DNA of 64,000 nucleotides from Parapristionchus giblindavisi (Eukaryota; Nematoda; Chromadorea; Rhabditida; Diplogasteridae): NCBI GenBank assembly GCA_943737045.1, contig CALSFV010000222.1, positions 992,001 to 1,056,000 of the forward strand, read 5' to 3'. Shown piece by piece: positions 1 to 10,497 of this stretch (position 1 is its first letter; each line of letters starts with the position of its first letter). The notes under the pieces were generated by a model. It saw only the letters and a program-made list of their open reading frames with translations, ran no database searches and was not told where the DNA came from. The position numbers and the translations under genes were made by a program.

Positions 1-59
1 TTTGGTGAACAAACTGTCACGACAGAAAGATTGCAAAAGTTGTTCTGCATACCGTACAT

Positions 60-240
60 AAATTATTTTATGCTAATTCAGCTTATTGGTCGCTAGAATC
101 ATGAATGAATCCTGCTTGATGTACAGGCAAAGGCGCGAAAATTTGAAAATAAGAAAGTTCGGTAATAGGTTTCGAACATTCGACGTTACGCTAACTAGGC
201 AGGGCATTTACCACTACGCCAAGGGATACATGCATGGACG
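60..240 (-). repeat. tRNA-derived SINE-like repeat (diverged member)
   Basis: Minus strand: CCCTTGGCGTAGTGGTAAAT (A-box-like) and ATGTTCGAAACC (B-box-like), then a tail ending CATGATTCTAGCG...GCTGAATTAGCATAAAATAA in common with other members. Copies at about 28430-28615 (+) and 48600-48785 (-). It accounts for an apparent 115-residue reading frame at 86-433, which I do not call a gene. Confidence 0.5.
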
Positions 241-615
241 TGGATTGTATAGGCCATATGTCACACATTTGCATAGACATTCGAGGGCCTCCATCTTTAA
301 AGGGAGATTGACCTCTCTCAATGGCCTCTTCATTGCGCACACTATTTCTCTGTTCTCTAACAACGAGAGAGCAATGCGCTTCGAAGAGACCATTGAGAGA
401 GGTTACGCTTCCTTTCAGAGGCCGTTTCCGTAAGACTCGACAGTATCGCTTGAAATTGTCTGATGATGCATGATTGTACTTGTACTTGTACCCGTATTGA
501 TTTTCTCACATTTTTTGTTGCACACGTTCATTTTGTAATTGATTAAACACCATTACGGTGTACGATAAATAAATAAATAAATAAATAAATATTTCTCTGC
601 ATTTGTTGCACTCAC

Positions 616-3009
616 CAAACACGGATATCATTCGAAGGTTTTTGAACAGTCGAGAAACTGTCAAAATATCACAATGAACTGGGCAATCCGATAGATCGAT
701 GAATTCGAGTTGAGGCCAGAATGGTTCATCCGACTCCATTTGTTGCAAATGAGATAAGAATATCATTCCCATCGTGATCTTGCTGAAAAGTATGCGAATC
801 ATTGACTGAATTCCTTGTAAACTATACCGGGACCCAAAAGAATAGAATTTACTGCAAAAATGGATTCATGATGATCAAGGAAATCTTTTTTGGATTTTTC
901 TCAAGCATTTTTTACCACATTTAAAAGGAGTGTGAAAATGGAGTCATTTGCTTGTGGCCATAGGAAAAGCTCGTTTTTTCACGATTTTCGTCTTTTGGAT
1001 TTTTTTAGATCACGACTCACTTCGAAAACTTCGGTATTTTTGAAAAAAAATGGATTTATGAATTCACGAAAAAGCCACTGCGGTTCAAAATGTATGACCG
1101 AACTTCCCGTTTTCAAAAGGGCGCCATTTTTTTATGATGTCAATATTTTCATCATTCTTGATCATAGCGATCAATACGCAGAGACAGTGAAAAGAGATAT
1201 TCTCACCCTGGGTCGTCGTACATCATTCCACTCAAATCGACCGATCTCAGTTTAGAGAGGGACTTGAAAGTCTCCATTGTTTGATCGATTAGAGAAGTGG
1301 TTAAATGGCGTAATGACAGTATCTCCAGATTGGGTAAACCCTTCAGTGGTGATATATCAGAAACATTATCGCAACCTGTAATATCCAAGTGCCGTAGACC
1401 GGGAACGCTCTGAAATATTATTTGAAATTAAACCTTCTAAACCGTTTTCCACCAATGAAACTACCAAAACTATGACATGGATCTCGTGTAATAATGAAAG
1501 AAGTAATACGACAGTCTAACATTTTCACTCACCCATTTGGATAATCATTATTTATGATTAATTAAACAAGGATCATCCAAATCGGTGAGCGAAAATTTTA
1601 AACTGGCGGAAAAAGTTCTCATTTTCCTACGTTTTACAAGAGATCTGTAATAATAAAAACTAGACATTTCTGCAGCCCACGATTACGAACGATTACGATT
1701 ACGGATCTAATGAGCATAATCAACAAGAAGTTACTCCCGCTCTTTCATCAACCCCTTAGCCTAGTGGTAAGAGTGCGGACTAGTGATCCCGTGGTCGCGG
1801 GTTCGAATCCTATTGCCGAGCTTTTCTATTTTCAAAAGTGTGTCTTTCTCCTGCTACCGCAAGATAATCCTTTCATGGTCAATAGGCTGAATCTACATGA
1901 AACAAATGCAGCATGTAACTAAAATTCGCGTCATTTCAAGAAAAAAAAATTAAATTAAATTTGTAAAAAAATAAACCTGTGCAATATAAGTGAGTAGATC
2001 GTTGTCCATTACGTCTGCGTCCATAAGAGATAGCGAATTCAAATTTACGAAATTTTCGAGCTGCAAAATCAAAGAGATTCAGACAAACCTCAGTGAGTTT
2101 ACGTAATCCAATTTTCCGAAAATAATGTAGGAAGAAAATTTATATACGTTTTTATTTATTTTTCTTACATTATTTTTTAATAAATGTGACAAATGATAAA
2201 ATTAATTTCATGACTACCTTCATATCAAATCTATTTTTGAGAATAAAACCCGAGCCTGACACAAGTCGCAGATCTCTCAGAGTCGTTCTCAGTAACTCTG
2301 ACCCCTTGATAATATCGATTATATCATCTTCGATCACTTTAATTAAGATTTTAAACTGGTTATTCATTAACAGTAATGTCAACCTTTAAGACCAAAAGAC
2401 ACGATCAGTTTCCCCAGTGGATGAAGCAAAAAATCGGCGAGTTGTTCACAATTGAAATCCGATATTTGAATGTACGCCTGAAATCGGAAAAATCATCCCT
2501 CGAATTGATGTGACTGCGCGGGCATGGACACTAATCCAGTTGCTCTTCACCGATTAATACTCTCTCGTTAGAGGAAATGACAGCGTTTCTTCAACATAAG
2601 GGTCATTGAAAAGTTGGCAAAATGACAAAATACGGTATGGTGCGCCATTATGCACTCTCATCGTATGCTCTGTTTCACTTTTACGTACTCTCGCTCTTTT
2701 TTCATTTTTGCCTATTTTCATGCAAAACAGGGGGTTAGTGAACGGTATATGCGAATAAGAAAAAATAAGTGAGAGGAGGCAAAATATCGTTACCTCTGTG
2801 ATGTAAAATCTTCGACAATCAAGTTGTTCCAAAGTGCTACATTTGACTTCCCCTTTTACGTCCATGTGCTTGACAATTGCATTCGATACGTTAGCTGGCA
2901 ATCTTGTATTGAATTGAGGGCATTGTTGATTGTGAAGAAGATGGGCAAGACGAGAGATGGTAATATTGAATAGGCTTATGCGAGTTGCTTCCGCAAAAAA
3001 ATCACACAT
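616..3009 (-). CDS. Z1: ZYG-11/ZER-1-like protein, first six exons (rest lies left of the window)
   Basis: N-terminal half of a ZYG-11-like protein. Hand-built exons, in minus-strand order: 2794-3009, 2384-2477, 2218-2336 (start uncertain), 1977-2060, 1207-1409, 616-782. Phases are consistent and no stop is seen. The start ATG follows a TTTCAG directly, as expected of a trans-spliced first exon. Exon 1 gives a 72-residue N-terminal segment; exons 3-6 give leucine-rich repeats (for example LRHLDITGCDNVSDISPL). Exon 7 onward would lie beyond position 1; the sequence at 1-600 matches the intron 6 region of Z4. ZYG-11/ZER-1 proteins are known substrate receptors of CUL2 E3 ligases; the family call here rests on the LRR plus armadillo layout of the full copies Z3 and Z4. 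Near-identical to Z4 (offset 48542). Partner: S1, divergent, 1.17 kb away. Confidence 0.65.
1745..1960 (+). repeat. tRNA-derived SINE-like repeat, intron of Z1
   Basis: CTTAGCCTAGTGGTAAGAG resembles a pol III A box and GGTTCGAATCC is a perfect B box, 45 bp apart. A tail starting CTATTGCCGAGCTTTTC follows. Acceptor and T stems do not pair properly, so this is not a working tRNA gene. Copies: about 26720-26945 (-) and 50287-50500 (+). The fragment at 14848-15055 starts near the B box. Confidence 0.55.
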
Positions 3010-4177
3010 CTGAAAGTTTTTTTTCTCGCAAAAAGGGGTTGAATACACGGAAAATGTAATATTTTCATATAAAATAATGCATAATCGTCAGAAGAGATAC
3101 AGTATCTCTTAGTGAATCATATGAAAAGATGGAATATTTGGTATTTACAGAAGTTGAATAAATTATCAAATTAATGAGTAAAGATTGAACAATGTGATAA
3201 AATGTAACAAGATACAGCTAGTTAGAGGACTGAACATAAAGATGGGTGTGCGGTGCAGGGCACCTCTTTTGCATTCACTCAAGACCACGCCTACAAAATA
3301 CAATAAAGCCTGTTGGGATATGAAACCTATGCTGCGACTTTTCCAATGAGATGTAGATGTAACCAAAGCAATCATAGAATGAGCTTTTAAAGCTGGATAC
3401 AAGAACGCGACCTCTTCTTATAGTACACTCTCTCTTCACACCCACAGTCTACAGTCTCTTTTTCTCTGTGTCTCTTCCCGTAACTTGGAGGGAGGTCTGC
3501 TCTCTCAGGTCACATATAAAGCAGCGTGATCAAGAGAGGTGAGGGTGAATAAGGGTCGGTGAATAACGGTTAAAGGGCGAAAATGATTGATGAGGTGATT
3601 AATTCAAACTATCGTAATCCTAAAGCAATATTCGCATGTTTTTAGTACGGTAGTATGACTCATGGGAAGCCAACTTCTTCGGTCATCTCGACGCGCATAT
3701 GAAGATCAACGTCGGTGTTCTGGGACTGTCGGAAGTAAGAAGAGCTTTTTCCCCATGCACATCAGAGTTCTACTCTTGATAAATGTGTTTTAAATCGTAA
3801 ATCGTAAAAATCGTAAGTACGACCTTTATTGATTTTTTCCAGATAGCATCGACAGAGAAATCGGTCAGCGCTCTTTCACTTTTTCGTACTCCTTCTCTTT
3901 TTTCGCTCCACCTTTTCCCCTGTTACACCATGACCGCTCTCGAAAAAAGCGTGGGATATTCCTGTAAAGCCACAACCCTAATTAATCTTACTCTCCGCTC
4001 TGGCAATGCTCTCTCGTAGACAAAGAAAGCGAGAGAGCGTTGCCAGAGAGGAGAGTAAAATTCGATTAGGATGCGTCCTTAAATGCTCCTTTGTTCTGTC
4101 TCGTAATCTTCTCATTTGTAGTCCCATTTCTCCATTCATTTTCAGTATTCATCCCAGCTCTGACTGGCCGACTTCTC
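3010..4177. promoter_or_regulatory. Shared spacer between divergent Z1 and S1
   Basis: Head-to-head spacer of 1168 bp and the only DNA that can hold the promoters of both genes. The same arrangement recurs at 18037-19098, 24300-25388 and 51552-52757. It contains a non-LTR endonuclease fragment (about 3657-3740), a 71-bp inverted repeat (3988-4058) and a TTTTCAG at 4139-4145 that could be the S1 trans-splice acceptor. No TATA box or defined factor site was recognised. Bidirectional regulation is inferred only from geometry. Confidence 0.35.
3988..4058. repeat. Imperfect 71-bp inverted repeat (stem-loop)
   Basis: TTACTCTCC...GCTCTGGCAA...GCTCTCTCG is followed after about 13 bases by its near-complement. 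It would fold into a stem of roughly 29 bp. Present also near 52568-52638 and 18911-18981; the version near 24410-24470 has lost part of one arm. Confidence 0.7.
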
Positions 4178-5680
4178 ATGATGAAAAGAAATTCTTCTCG
4201 TAGAAACGATTCGTGAGTTTGATCTTTGAACTTTGATCTCTAATCTCTAATCTTACAGGAAGAAAAACAATGCTAGATACGGTATTAGCTCTGACTCCGA
4301 TCAACCTTCATATCAAGTGGAGGAGAACAGCGAGGGAGAACTTGTAAGGATCAAAAGATCAAAGATCAAATTAAGGAGCTTAGTCTTTCACTTTAGGTTA
4401 ACTACCAATACAACCTCAAATGGCCTCAGAAGCTCTCTAAGAAGAAGGTGAGACTGAAATTTGTGGGCGGGACTTATGAATTAATCGATAATTTTAGACT
4501 GATTACGTGTCCATAACCAAATCTTCTGATACATCTGGAAGAGAGCGAGACTCTCTGAAGGTAAGAGTGCAAAGATCAAAGATCGTATTTATTCGTTATA
4601 GTTCATCGACACGCCCAGTGAGTACGAGAGACGGGAGAAGGTTTGTGCATATTGTAGCTTGTGATAATTTAATAAATCGATAATTCAGAATGCGCAGTAC
4701 ATTCGTCTCGATACTTCCAATAATCCGGTGAGAGGGGCGTGGTCAATTGTGGGCGGGGCTTACCATGAACTACACTACAGACGATGTACGAGAATTTCAC
4801 CAATAGTAGCGAGTCACTGAGCGCTATATCGAATGAGTCCATTCATAAGTATCCCTTCATGACTAACAGAAATGATCAGCCCATCATTATTGATTCTCGC
4901 ATCTACGATACGGTAAGGATACGGTACATCTACCGTAACCTAATAAATAATAATTCAGAGATCTGAGATGTGTCGTAAGCAGGATGTTGTCAGCGAGAGG
5001 GAATCAACCTCTGATATGGTAGACGCACCGAATCCTAGGATACCGTAACCTGATGGATACCGTAACCGTATCTTTCAGTCCACTGTACCTTCCGATGATG
5101 TCTCCCGTCATTATGTGGGTGTTTGTTCGAAGAGACGTGTGGAGAAGAAGCTCAAGTAGGTCCAAAATCAACCAAAAATGTTGTCCATGAAGTGATATTG
5201 GCAACATCAGAGTGTCAGAATATCTGTAGATACACTTGAGGAAATTGATAACGAATAATATTTATTGTTCTCTGATCTTTAATCTTTGATCTTTGACCTA
5301 GGTCCGGAGAGTTCTTGATCTATTACGAGAAACCCAGTGGTTCATCTATTCCACTCACAATCGACCTCAAACTTGCCTACATGAGCTCGAATAATACGGT
5401 AATCCATCAATAAATCAATAAATCAATAAATCAATAATATCACTTCAGATCTACCACTTCCCCATTAAAAGTTTCGAGAGAAGCGGTGAGAAGTACTTTG
5501 TTGTCATGCAGAACACTCATGAGGCCAAGACGGTATCGATCAATAATCAATAATCATTAATCGATAATCAATCAATAATTTCAGTTCCCTAGTGTTCACT
5601 CGCTCGTGAAGCACTATCACACCTACGCTGATGTTGATCCGAAGTCCGGAAGAATGGAGACATTTAAAGTTCCATACTAA
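4178..5680 (+). CDS. S1: tyrosine-rich protein with C-terminal atypical SH2 domain, 12 exons, 285 aa
   Basis: Exons: 4178-4212, 4259-4343, 4397-4447, 4498-4560, 4602-4640, 4689-4727, 4781-4912, 4959-5018, 5079-5155, 5302-5398, 5449-5532, 5585-5680 (858 nt, open throughout). The start chosen is the first of two ATGs, 32 nt after a TTTTCAG. Residues 1-175 are polar with many tyrosines in short acidic or hydrophobic settings (Y30, Y60 in DYVSI, Y86, Y95 in QYIRL, Y107 in MYENF, Y146), possible kinase sites. Residues about 176-279 form an SH2 domain: HYVGVCSKRRVEKKL (alpha A), SGEFLIYYEK (beta B), IYHFPI (beta D with its His), FPSVHSLVKHYHTY (alpha B). The FLVR arginine is replaced by Tyr201. No kinase domain, signal peptide or membrane segment. 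A cytosolic adaptor role is inferred. Tail-to-tail with Z2. Confidence 0.72.
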
Positions 5681-6372
5681 AAATGGGCGGAGTCTGTATT
5701 CACCGTAGTGATACACTTTGGCCCCTTGCCCCATCCATCTTTGCCCCCTTATCCCCGGACCTTTAACGATAAAGGATTGAGCTGGGATATAAATTGATAA
5801 TGTAAATCGTGCAAGCTAATACAGTAAATATATACACACAAGCATTCTGATCTACCATAGTTGTAATATCCAAGTAGAAAATATCGCTATATTATCAGGC
5901 AAACATATTCCATTTCATTATTCATTATTGCTATAGGGAAGATATCTGGTGATCAATCGTTTCTAATAGTAAAGTAACAATCGTCAACTTTGAATTTACC
6001 TCAACTTTTAGTCTTAGAGGAAAGTTCTTAGATGATCTAGAACCTAATGAGCGACGAAACAGGAAATCTCGTCTACTAATAACAACTTTTGATTGACTAA
6101 TATCATATTTCATGAGTACATTTACATGTTTAACTGCATTTACATGTCTATTTTTATTTTGATGCTTATTTAATGCTTATTATCACTTCTTTCGTGTAAT
6201 CTCTCAATACGTGATAACTACAGTTTGGCTCATAGTGTAGCAGCTTTATCGGCTCGGGACCAGTAGCGGACCAGTTAATGAGAGAGACAGCAGACGAAAT
6301 TGTCCATGACTGTGAACAAACATAAAAAAAGAAATGATAAGGAGACTATAAGCAAAACAAACGCGGTCCGAT

Positions 6373-6429
6373 GTTTCGGCCCTCGGTTCTAGACACCGGA
6401 ACCGCCCCATGTGGGTTGGGCCTCATCAG
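6373..6429 (-). ncRNA. Hammerhead-ribozyme-like core (partial)
   Basis: On the minus strand CTGATGA is followed by GGCCC, an internal arm with its own hairpin (CGGTTC...GAACCG), then GGGCC and GAAAC. This is the conserved hammerhead order: CUGAUGA, stem II, GAAA. Such motifs are known from Penelope-like elements and other retroelements. I could not find convincing stems I and III or a placed cleavage triplet, so activity is not supported. Copies: 34948-35004 (+) and 42211-42267 (-). Confidence 0.4.
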
Positions 6430-6959
6430 TAGTCGAGCTCACATAGAATTTTTGTAAAAAAACAAGTTAGCAAAAGAAAAAATAGTGTCATTCTACCCTG
6501 TCACGGTGTATCTGTTATGAGTCATTCTTTCGGAATTGACCGAGGCTCTATTTATCTTTGGTCGTTGGTTCTACATTATTATTATTATTATTGTTTTTAT
6601 TGTAGATAACAATTAGATTGATGTAATTTACAAAAAAATCTTTATTTACTATATAATGTGATTATTATTAATATTATTTTTATCGATATTTCTAAGATTC
6701 TTAAGAGTTAAAACGATTATTAGTAAAGAATGATGTTAAATATTCTCAAGGATTTTGTCGAAAAGAAGGAAGGACGATCACTTCTTGAGATGCCTAAAAT
6801 TAAATAATTGATCCTTGTTTGAATATTTTGTGATTCACTCATTTATATCTCGCTCACTATCTAGCATCACTATCTATTCGTGATTTTTTGTCTCAAAACG
6901 TGATGACTTCATTTTAGGTGGAGTCCCTCGAATATTTTCGTGAAGAAATTGTGAAGACA

Positions 6960-7175
6960 AAGATAGCAAAAGTTATTCTGCATACCGTACATAAATTATT
7001 TTATGCTAATTCAGCTTATTGATCGCTAGAATCATGAATAAATCATGTTTGATTGTGCATTCAAAGGCGCGAAATTTTGAAAATAGGAAAGTTTGGCAAT
7101 AGGTTTTGAACACGTAACGTTAAACTAACTGTCAGCGCTTTTACCACTACGCCAAGGGATAGATAAATAGCGTTA
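6960..7175 (-). repeat. tRNA-derived SINE-like repeat
   Basis: Minus strand CCCTTGGCGTAGTGGTAAAA and a decayed B box (GTGTTCAAAACC), with the family tail. Copies at about 34225-34440 (+) and 42785-42985 (-). It lies just past the 3' end of each Z gene. Confidence 0.5.
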
Positions 7176-9028
7176 ATTTCATGCATATCACATATCCCTT
7201 GCATAGCCGATGTTACGCATAAGCATAGGCATTCAAGGGCCTCCATTTTTAAAAATACCCTGAACTAATTGCAGTAAACGCTCTTGCAAAGAGTTTCGAG
7301 TTAGATCGAAGTGGGCCTTTAAAAAATAAAGAACGTAATGGAGTTTTAAAAAAAGACCGATACTTTTGTTCCACAATATAAGTAAAAATCTAGAAGCTTT
7401 TTTTTTGTTCTTATCTTTGAATAACATGTATAATGAATGAATTGATGAAGCCCGCTTACCCATTACAGAATTTCGCTCGACGAATAAATATTATCGATCG
7501 ACCACTTTGCAAATGCTTGTGTCCCTACACGATCCGTTTGATGGGCCAACGGAATCAGCACAGGCAACGAACTTCAAGAAAATTTTAGAATCATTAAGAA
7601 TAGTTTTAGAATTTTAGAATCTTGAAACATATTAATGTTTGAAGGTTAATTAACGTGTTGAAAAGTGTTGTTGAATTTTTTTAAAGGAATGAAAAAACAG
7701 CGAAAATATATCAATTTTTGCACACCCCTTTCCCACTATCTTTTCTTTTCCGGACTATTGAACAACTTCGTTCGTAATAATTTGACACAGGATCAATTAA
7801 CAAGGGCGAAGTAAGTAGACTTTTTGACTAATGTTACCTTTCGTATCAATTTTATAAATATCAGATATTTACGGTTAAGATTTTAAACGAGTCAATGAAA
7901 TTTGTCATTCGTATCAACTCACCTATAACCCGTCACGTTATATGAGAGACGAGGCCACAAGGAGATGGCTGATAACTAAATATTACATTATATAATAAAT
8001 AATAATACGATTACATAATATTTCTGATATAAGTGCTACAATATAACAAACCATTTTTGTTTCATAAAGGCTTTTCTTCTCGCCGTCAGATTCGCAATTG
8101 AGAGCTTGGACGATAATCCGCATTGCAATATAAGCAGCTTCGAATTCCAGAGAATCTTGAACACTGTGGAAACATCCCTCTGCAGTGACTGCATTTGGAG
8201 ACTTCGTCATAATGTCTCTGAAAATATTTATTTATTTTTGCTTATTTCTCGATCGGTGCGATAAAAAAATAAGAAGCTGAAAGAGGCTTAACGAATGTGT
8301 TATGAAGTTTTGTGATAAATACTTTTGGAAGAATGTTGTGAGAGGCTAATTTGCATATGTTAAGAAATGTATATTTCAATAAACGTATTAATTAAGGCCA
8401 TGTTCTTGCTTGATTTAGTCGAATACTAATTATAAGTATCTTTAAGTCTAAAAAATAGTGCAAGCTTACAATAAAGTTTCTATCCTCATAGTCTGCAGAA
8501 ATTGAGATAGCGTTGATGGAACGTTATAGGCAATGTTATCGAGTATTAGAAGAACCTTCAATAAAAATAAAAAATTGCATTGCATTTTTAAGAATTACAA
8601 AATTTAAAAATATAAAAAATTCTAATATCCCTCGCTGTACAAGAAAAAGACATAGGCTTACATATGCATGTTCATAGAGAGAAAACTTGCCCATATATGG
8701 ACAACACATTTCCCAACTTTCCATACTTGTGTACACGATTTTCAGGCATTCGGGCAAATGGTATCCCAAAAACCGGCGATTTGCCCATATACAGTTTATT
8801 GTTAGCATTTGTCTGAATACGGGCAAATCGTTCGCCAACTAACGCCACTCGGGCAAATTTATTCTCTGGGCACATGCATTTTTAAAGCGCATATTCTTAA
8901 ACTACAGACAAAGGGCTTTCAAATGAGCTATAACTCATATCTCATCGCCAAAATAATGTTAAAGAGACACTTTATAAGCCAAAAACAACCAGAGGTTCTC
9001 GCGGTTACGGTCATGGTCACGGTTGTCC

Positions 9029-9352
9029 CACGGCGGTTCATTGGAGGACAACTCCTACATTTAACTTTGGCTTGAAGCCTCCCGCACTATGAAAAATCAG
9101 CAAAGTTGATTTGCACCGAGCTGGATTCGAACCCACGAGGTTCGGATCGCCACACAAAAGCTTTAGCCACTAAACCATATCAGCATGTGTCGCAACTCTT
9201 AAAACTCGATGATAGCTCTAGTCTGAAGCGTCGTATGGCGAGCAGCTCTCATTCATATCGTATCTAACTTTCGCGCCGGGAGGATCCCTCAGTTTGCGAT
9301 ACTCAGTTTGAGATTGCGGGAGCTCCTTAGTTACTATCATTGAACCGCCGTG
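9029..9352. mobile_element. 324-bp TIR element with tRNA-like interior, 5-bp TSD
   Basis: Ends are CACGGCGGTTCA and its complement. Flanks carry TGTCC at 9024-9028 and 9353-9357. Both other copies of this locus (about 32366 and 44850) read straight through as GGTTGTCCGACTTAAG with a single TGTCC, so the insertion boundaries are exact. The interior minus strand contains TTTAGTGGCTAAAGC and GTGGGTTCGAATCC, A- and B-box-like. No coding capacity; non-autonomous. It lies in an intron of Z2. Confidence 0.8.
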
Positions 9353-10294
9353 TGTCCGACTTAAGCAACCCTAACACGTTACACCTAACACATACGTTGA
9401 ACTTCTCCGCTACTTCTTTAAGCTCCAACCCTCGGAAGGACTCTTCCAGCAAACCAAAGTTCACGAAAAGTTGACAGGCGGTATCCGAGTCTTCTGAGGA
9501 AATTCATAATTAATAATCGTTTTTTTACAGTTACTATAGCCTAAAGCTTGAGTTCGGAACAGAATTTCTTTATTCTAATAATGTACAGAAAACAAAAACA
9601 TAACAATTGATTCTTTTGGCTTACTTGTGAAATGGAAAAGTAACGTAACTGCAGCGTAGAAGTTTTTTCGTCCTATCTCATTATCATTTTCGAGTAGTTC
9701 ACGTCGTCTCTGATTATTTCTCCATATTATGTTTTACCTATATATTTCCCAACCAACCTCGGCAAATATTTTCACATATCCTTCAAGGTTCATGTTTTCT
9801 AGTATTCTTCTCCGATCGATAATTGATAGTTTAGAAGCACATCTGGATAATATTGTGAGAAGTGCCCCACTAAAATAAATAAATAAATTATTTACTAAAT
9901 CGTCCGAATCAAGAAAAATCACTATCTTCGGTTCTTTAATTAGAAATCACTCTGACCTTTGTTCAATGGAGTCGCCTTTCATTATCCTCTCATGACCGAC
10001 AACAAATATCCGATAAAAATCAAGAGCCTTATCGAATAGTACATCATTGTCGAAGAGTTCCAGAAGCTATATTAAAGTGATGAATAAATAGATAAAAATA
10101 AGTATTGGGGGGGGTCTTTGTGGGTTATTTCTATCATTTCGTTTGGATTTTTTTCATGATTCACTATTCGAAAAGGATCAAGGGTAGCGGTTTTGATACT
10201 GAGAGAATGCCTTCAACAGTTGTTCAAAAGAATATGAACGGAGAATTATTCAAGACAGCAAGACAGACATGCTCTTTGTATGGTACCTCACCAC

Positions 10295-10497
10295 CATAGG
10301 TCGAATAGCTAGGTTTTCGGATTTCAAAATGAGGTCAGGTTTCTCGAATTTTGTCAAATTTGGTTCAAAATACGGTCAGGTTTTTCGATTTTTGTGAAAT
10401 TTTGGCTTAAAATGCGGTTGGTTTTTCGATTTTTAGGAAATTTTCGGCACAAAATGCGGTCAGGCTTGGTGCTTTGTAGCATACTTTTCGACCTATG
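10295..10497. mobile_element. 203-bp TIR element with internal tandem repeats
   Basis: Ends CATAGGTCGAA and TTCGACCTATG. Flanks CTCACCAC and CTCACCGC form an 8-bp duplication with one mismatch. The interior is a degenerate 45-50 bp tandem repeat, about four units, built on ATGCGGTCAGGTTTTTCGAT. The equivalent site in Z3/Z4 (about 31370 and 45850) lacks it. Probably a hAT-type MITE. Confidence 0.65.

Larger units (their letters stand above)
5681..7462. other. S1-Z2 tail-to-tail intergenic region
   Basis: No convincing coding exon. It holds a degraded start of the D exon (about 5853-5880), a hammerhead-like core (6373-6429), short ATT repeats (about 6573-6600) and a SINE-like repeat (6960-7175). 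The same stretch recurs inverted at 33928-35681 and again at 41607-43287, so it is part of the amplified block. Confidence 0.6.

Noticed and set aside
86..433. 115-codon open frame, repeated at 28231-28578 and 48638-48985
   Set aside because: It runs through a SINE-like repeat on the opposite strand and an imperfect inverted repeat; conservation is explained by the segmental duplication.
890..1255. 121-codon open frame, also at 27419-27784 and 49432-49797
   Set aside because: Overlaps Z exon 5 on the other strand and continues through its intron; low-complexity and no splice or start support.
1745..1830. tRNA gene
   Set aside because: A and B boxes are good but acceptor and T stems do not pair and no sound anticodon arm forms; SINE-like remnant instead.
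4006..4203. 65-codon open frame over the S1 start, also at 52586-52783
   Set aside because: Overlaps the inverted repeat and exon 1 of S in another frame; the spliced S model explains the region better.
9110..9190. tRNA gene on the minus strand
   Set aside because: Located inside a TIR element with a proven TSD, and the cloverleaf is incomplete.
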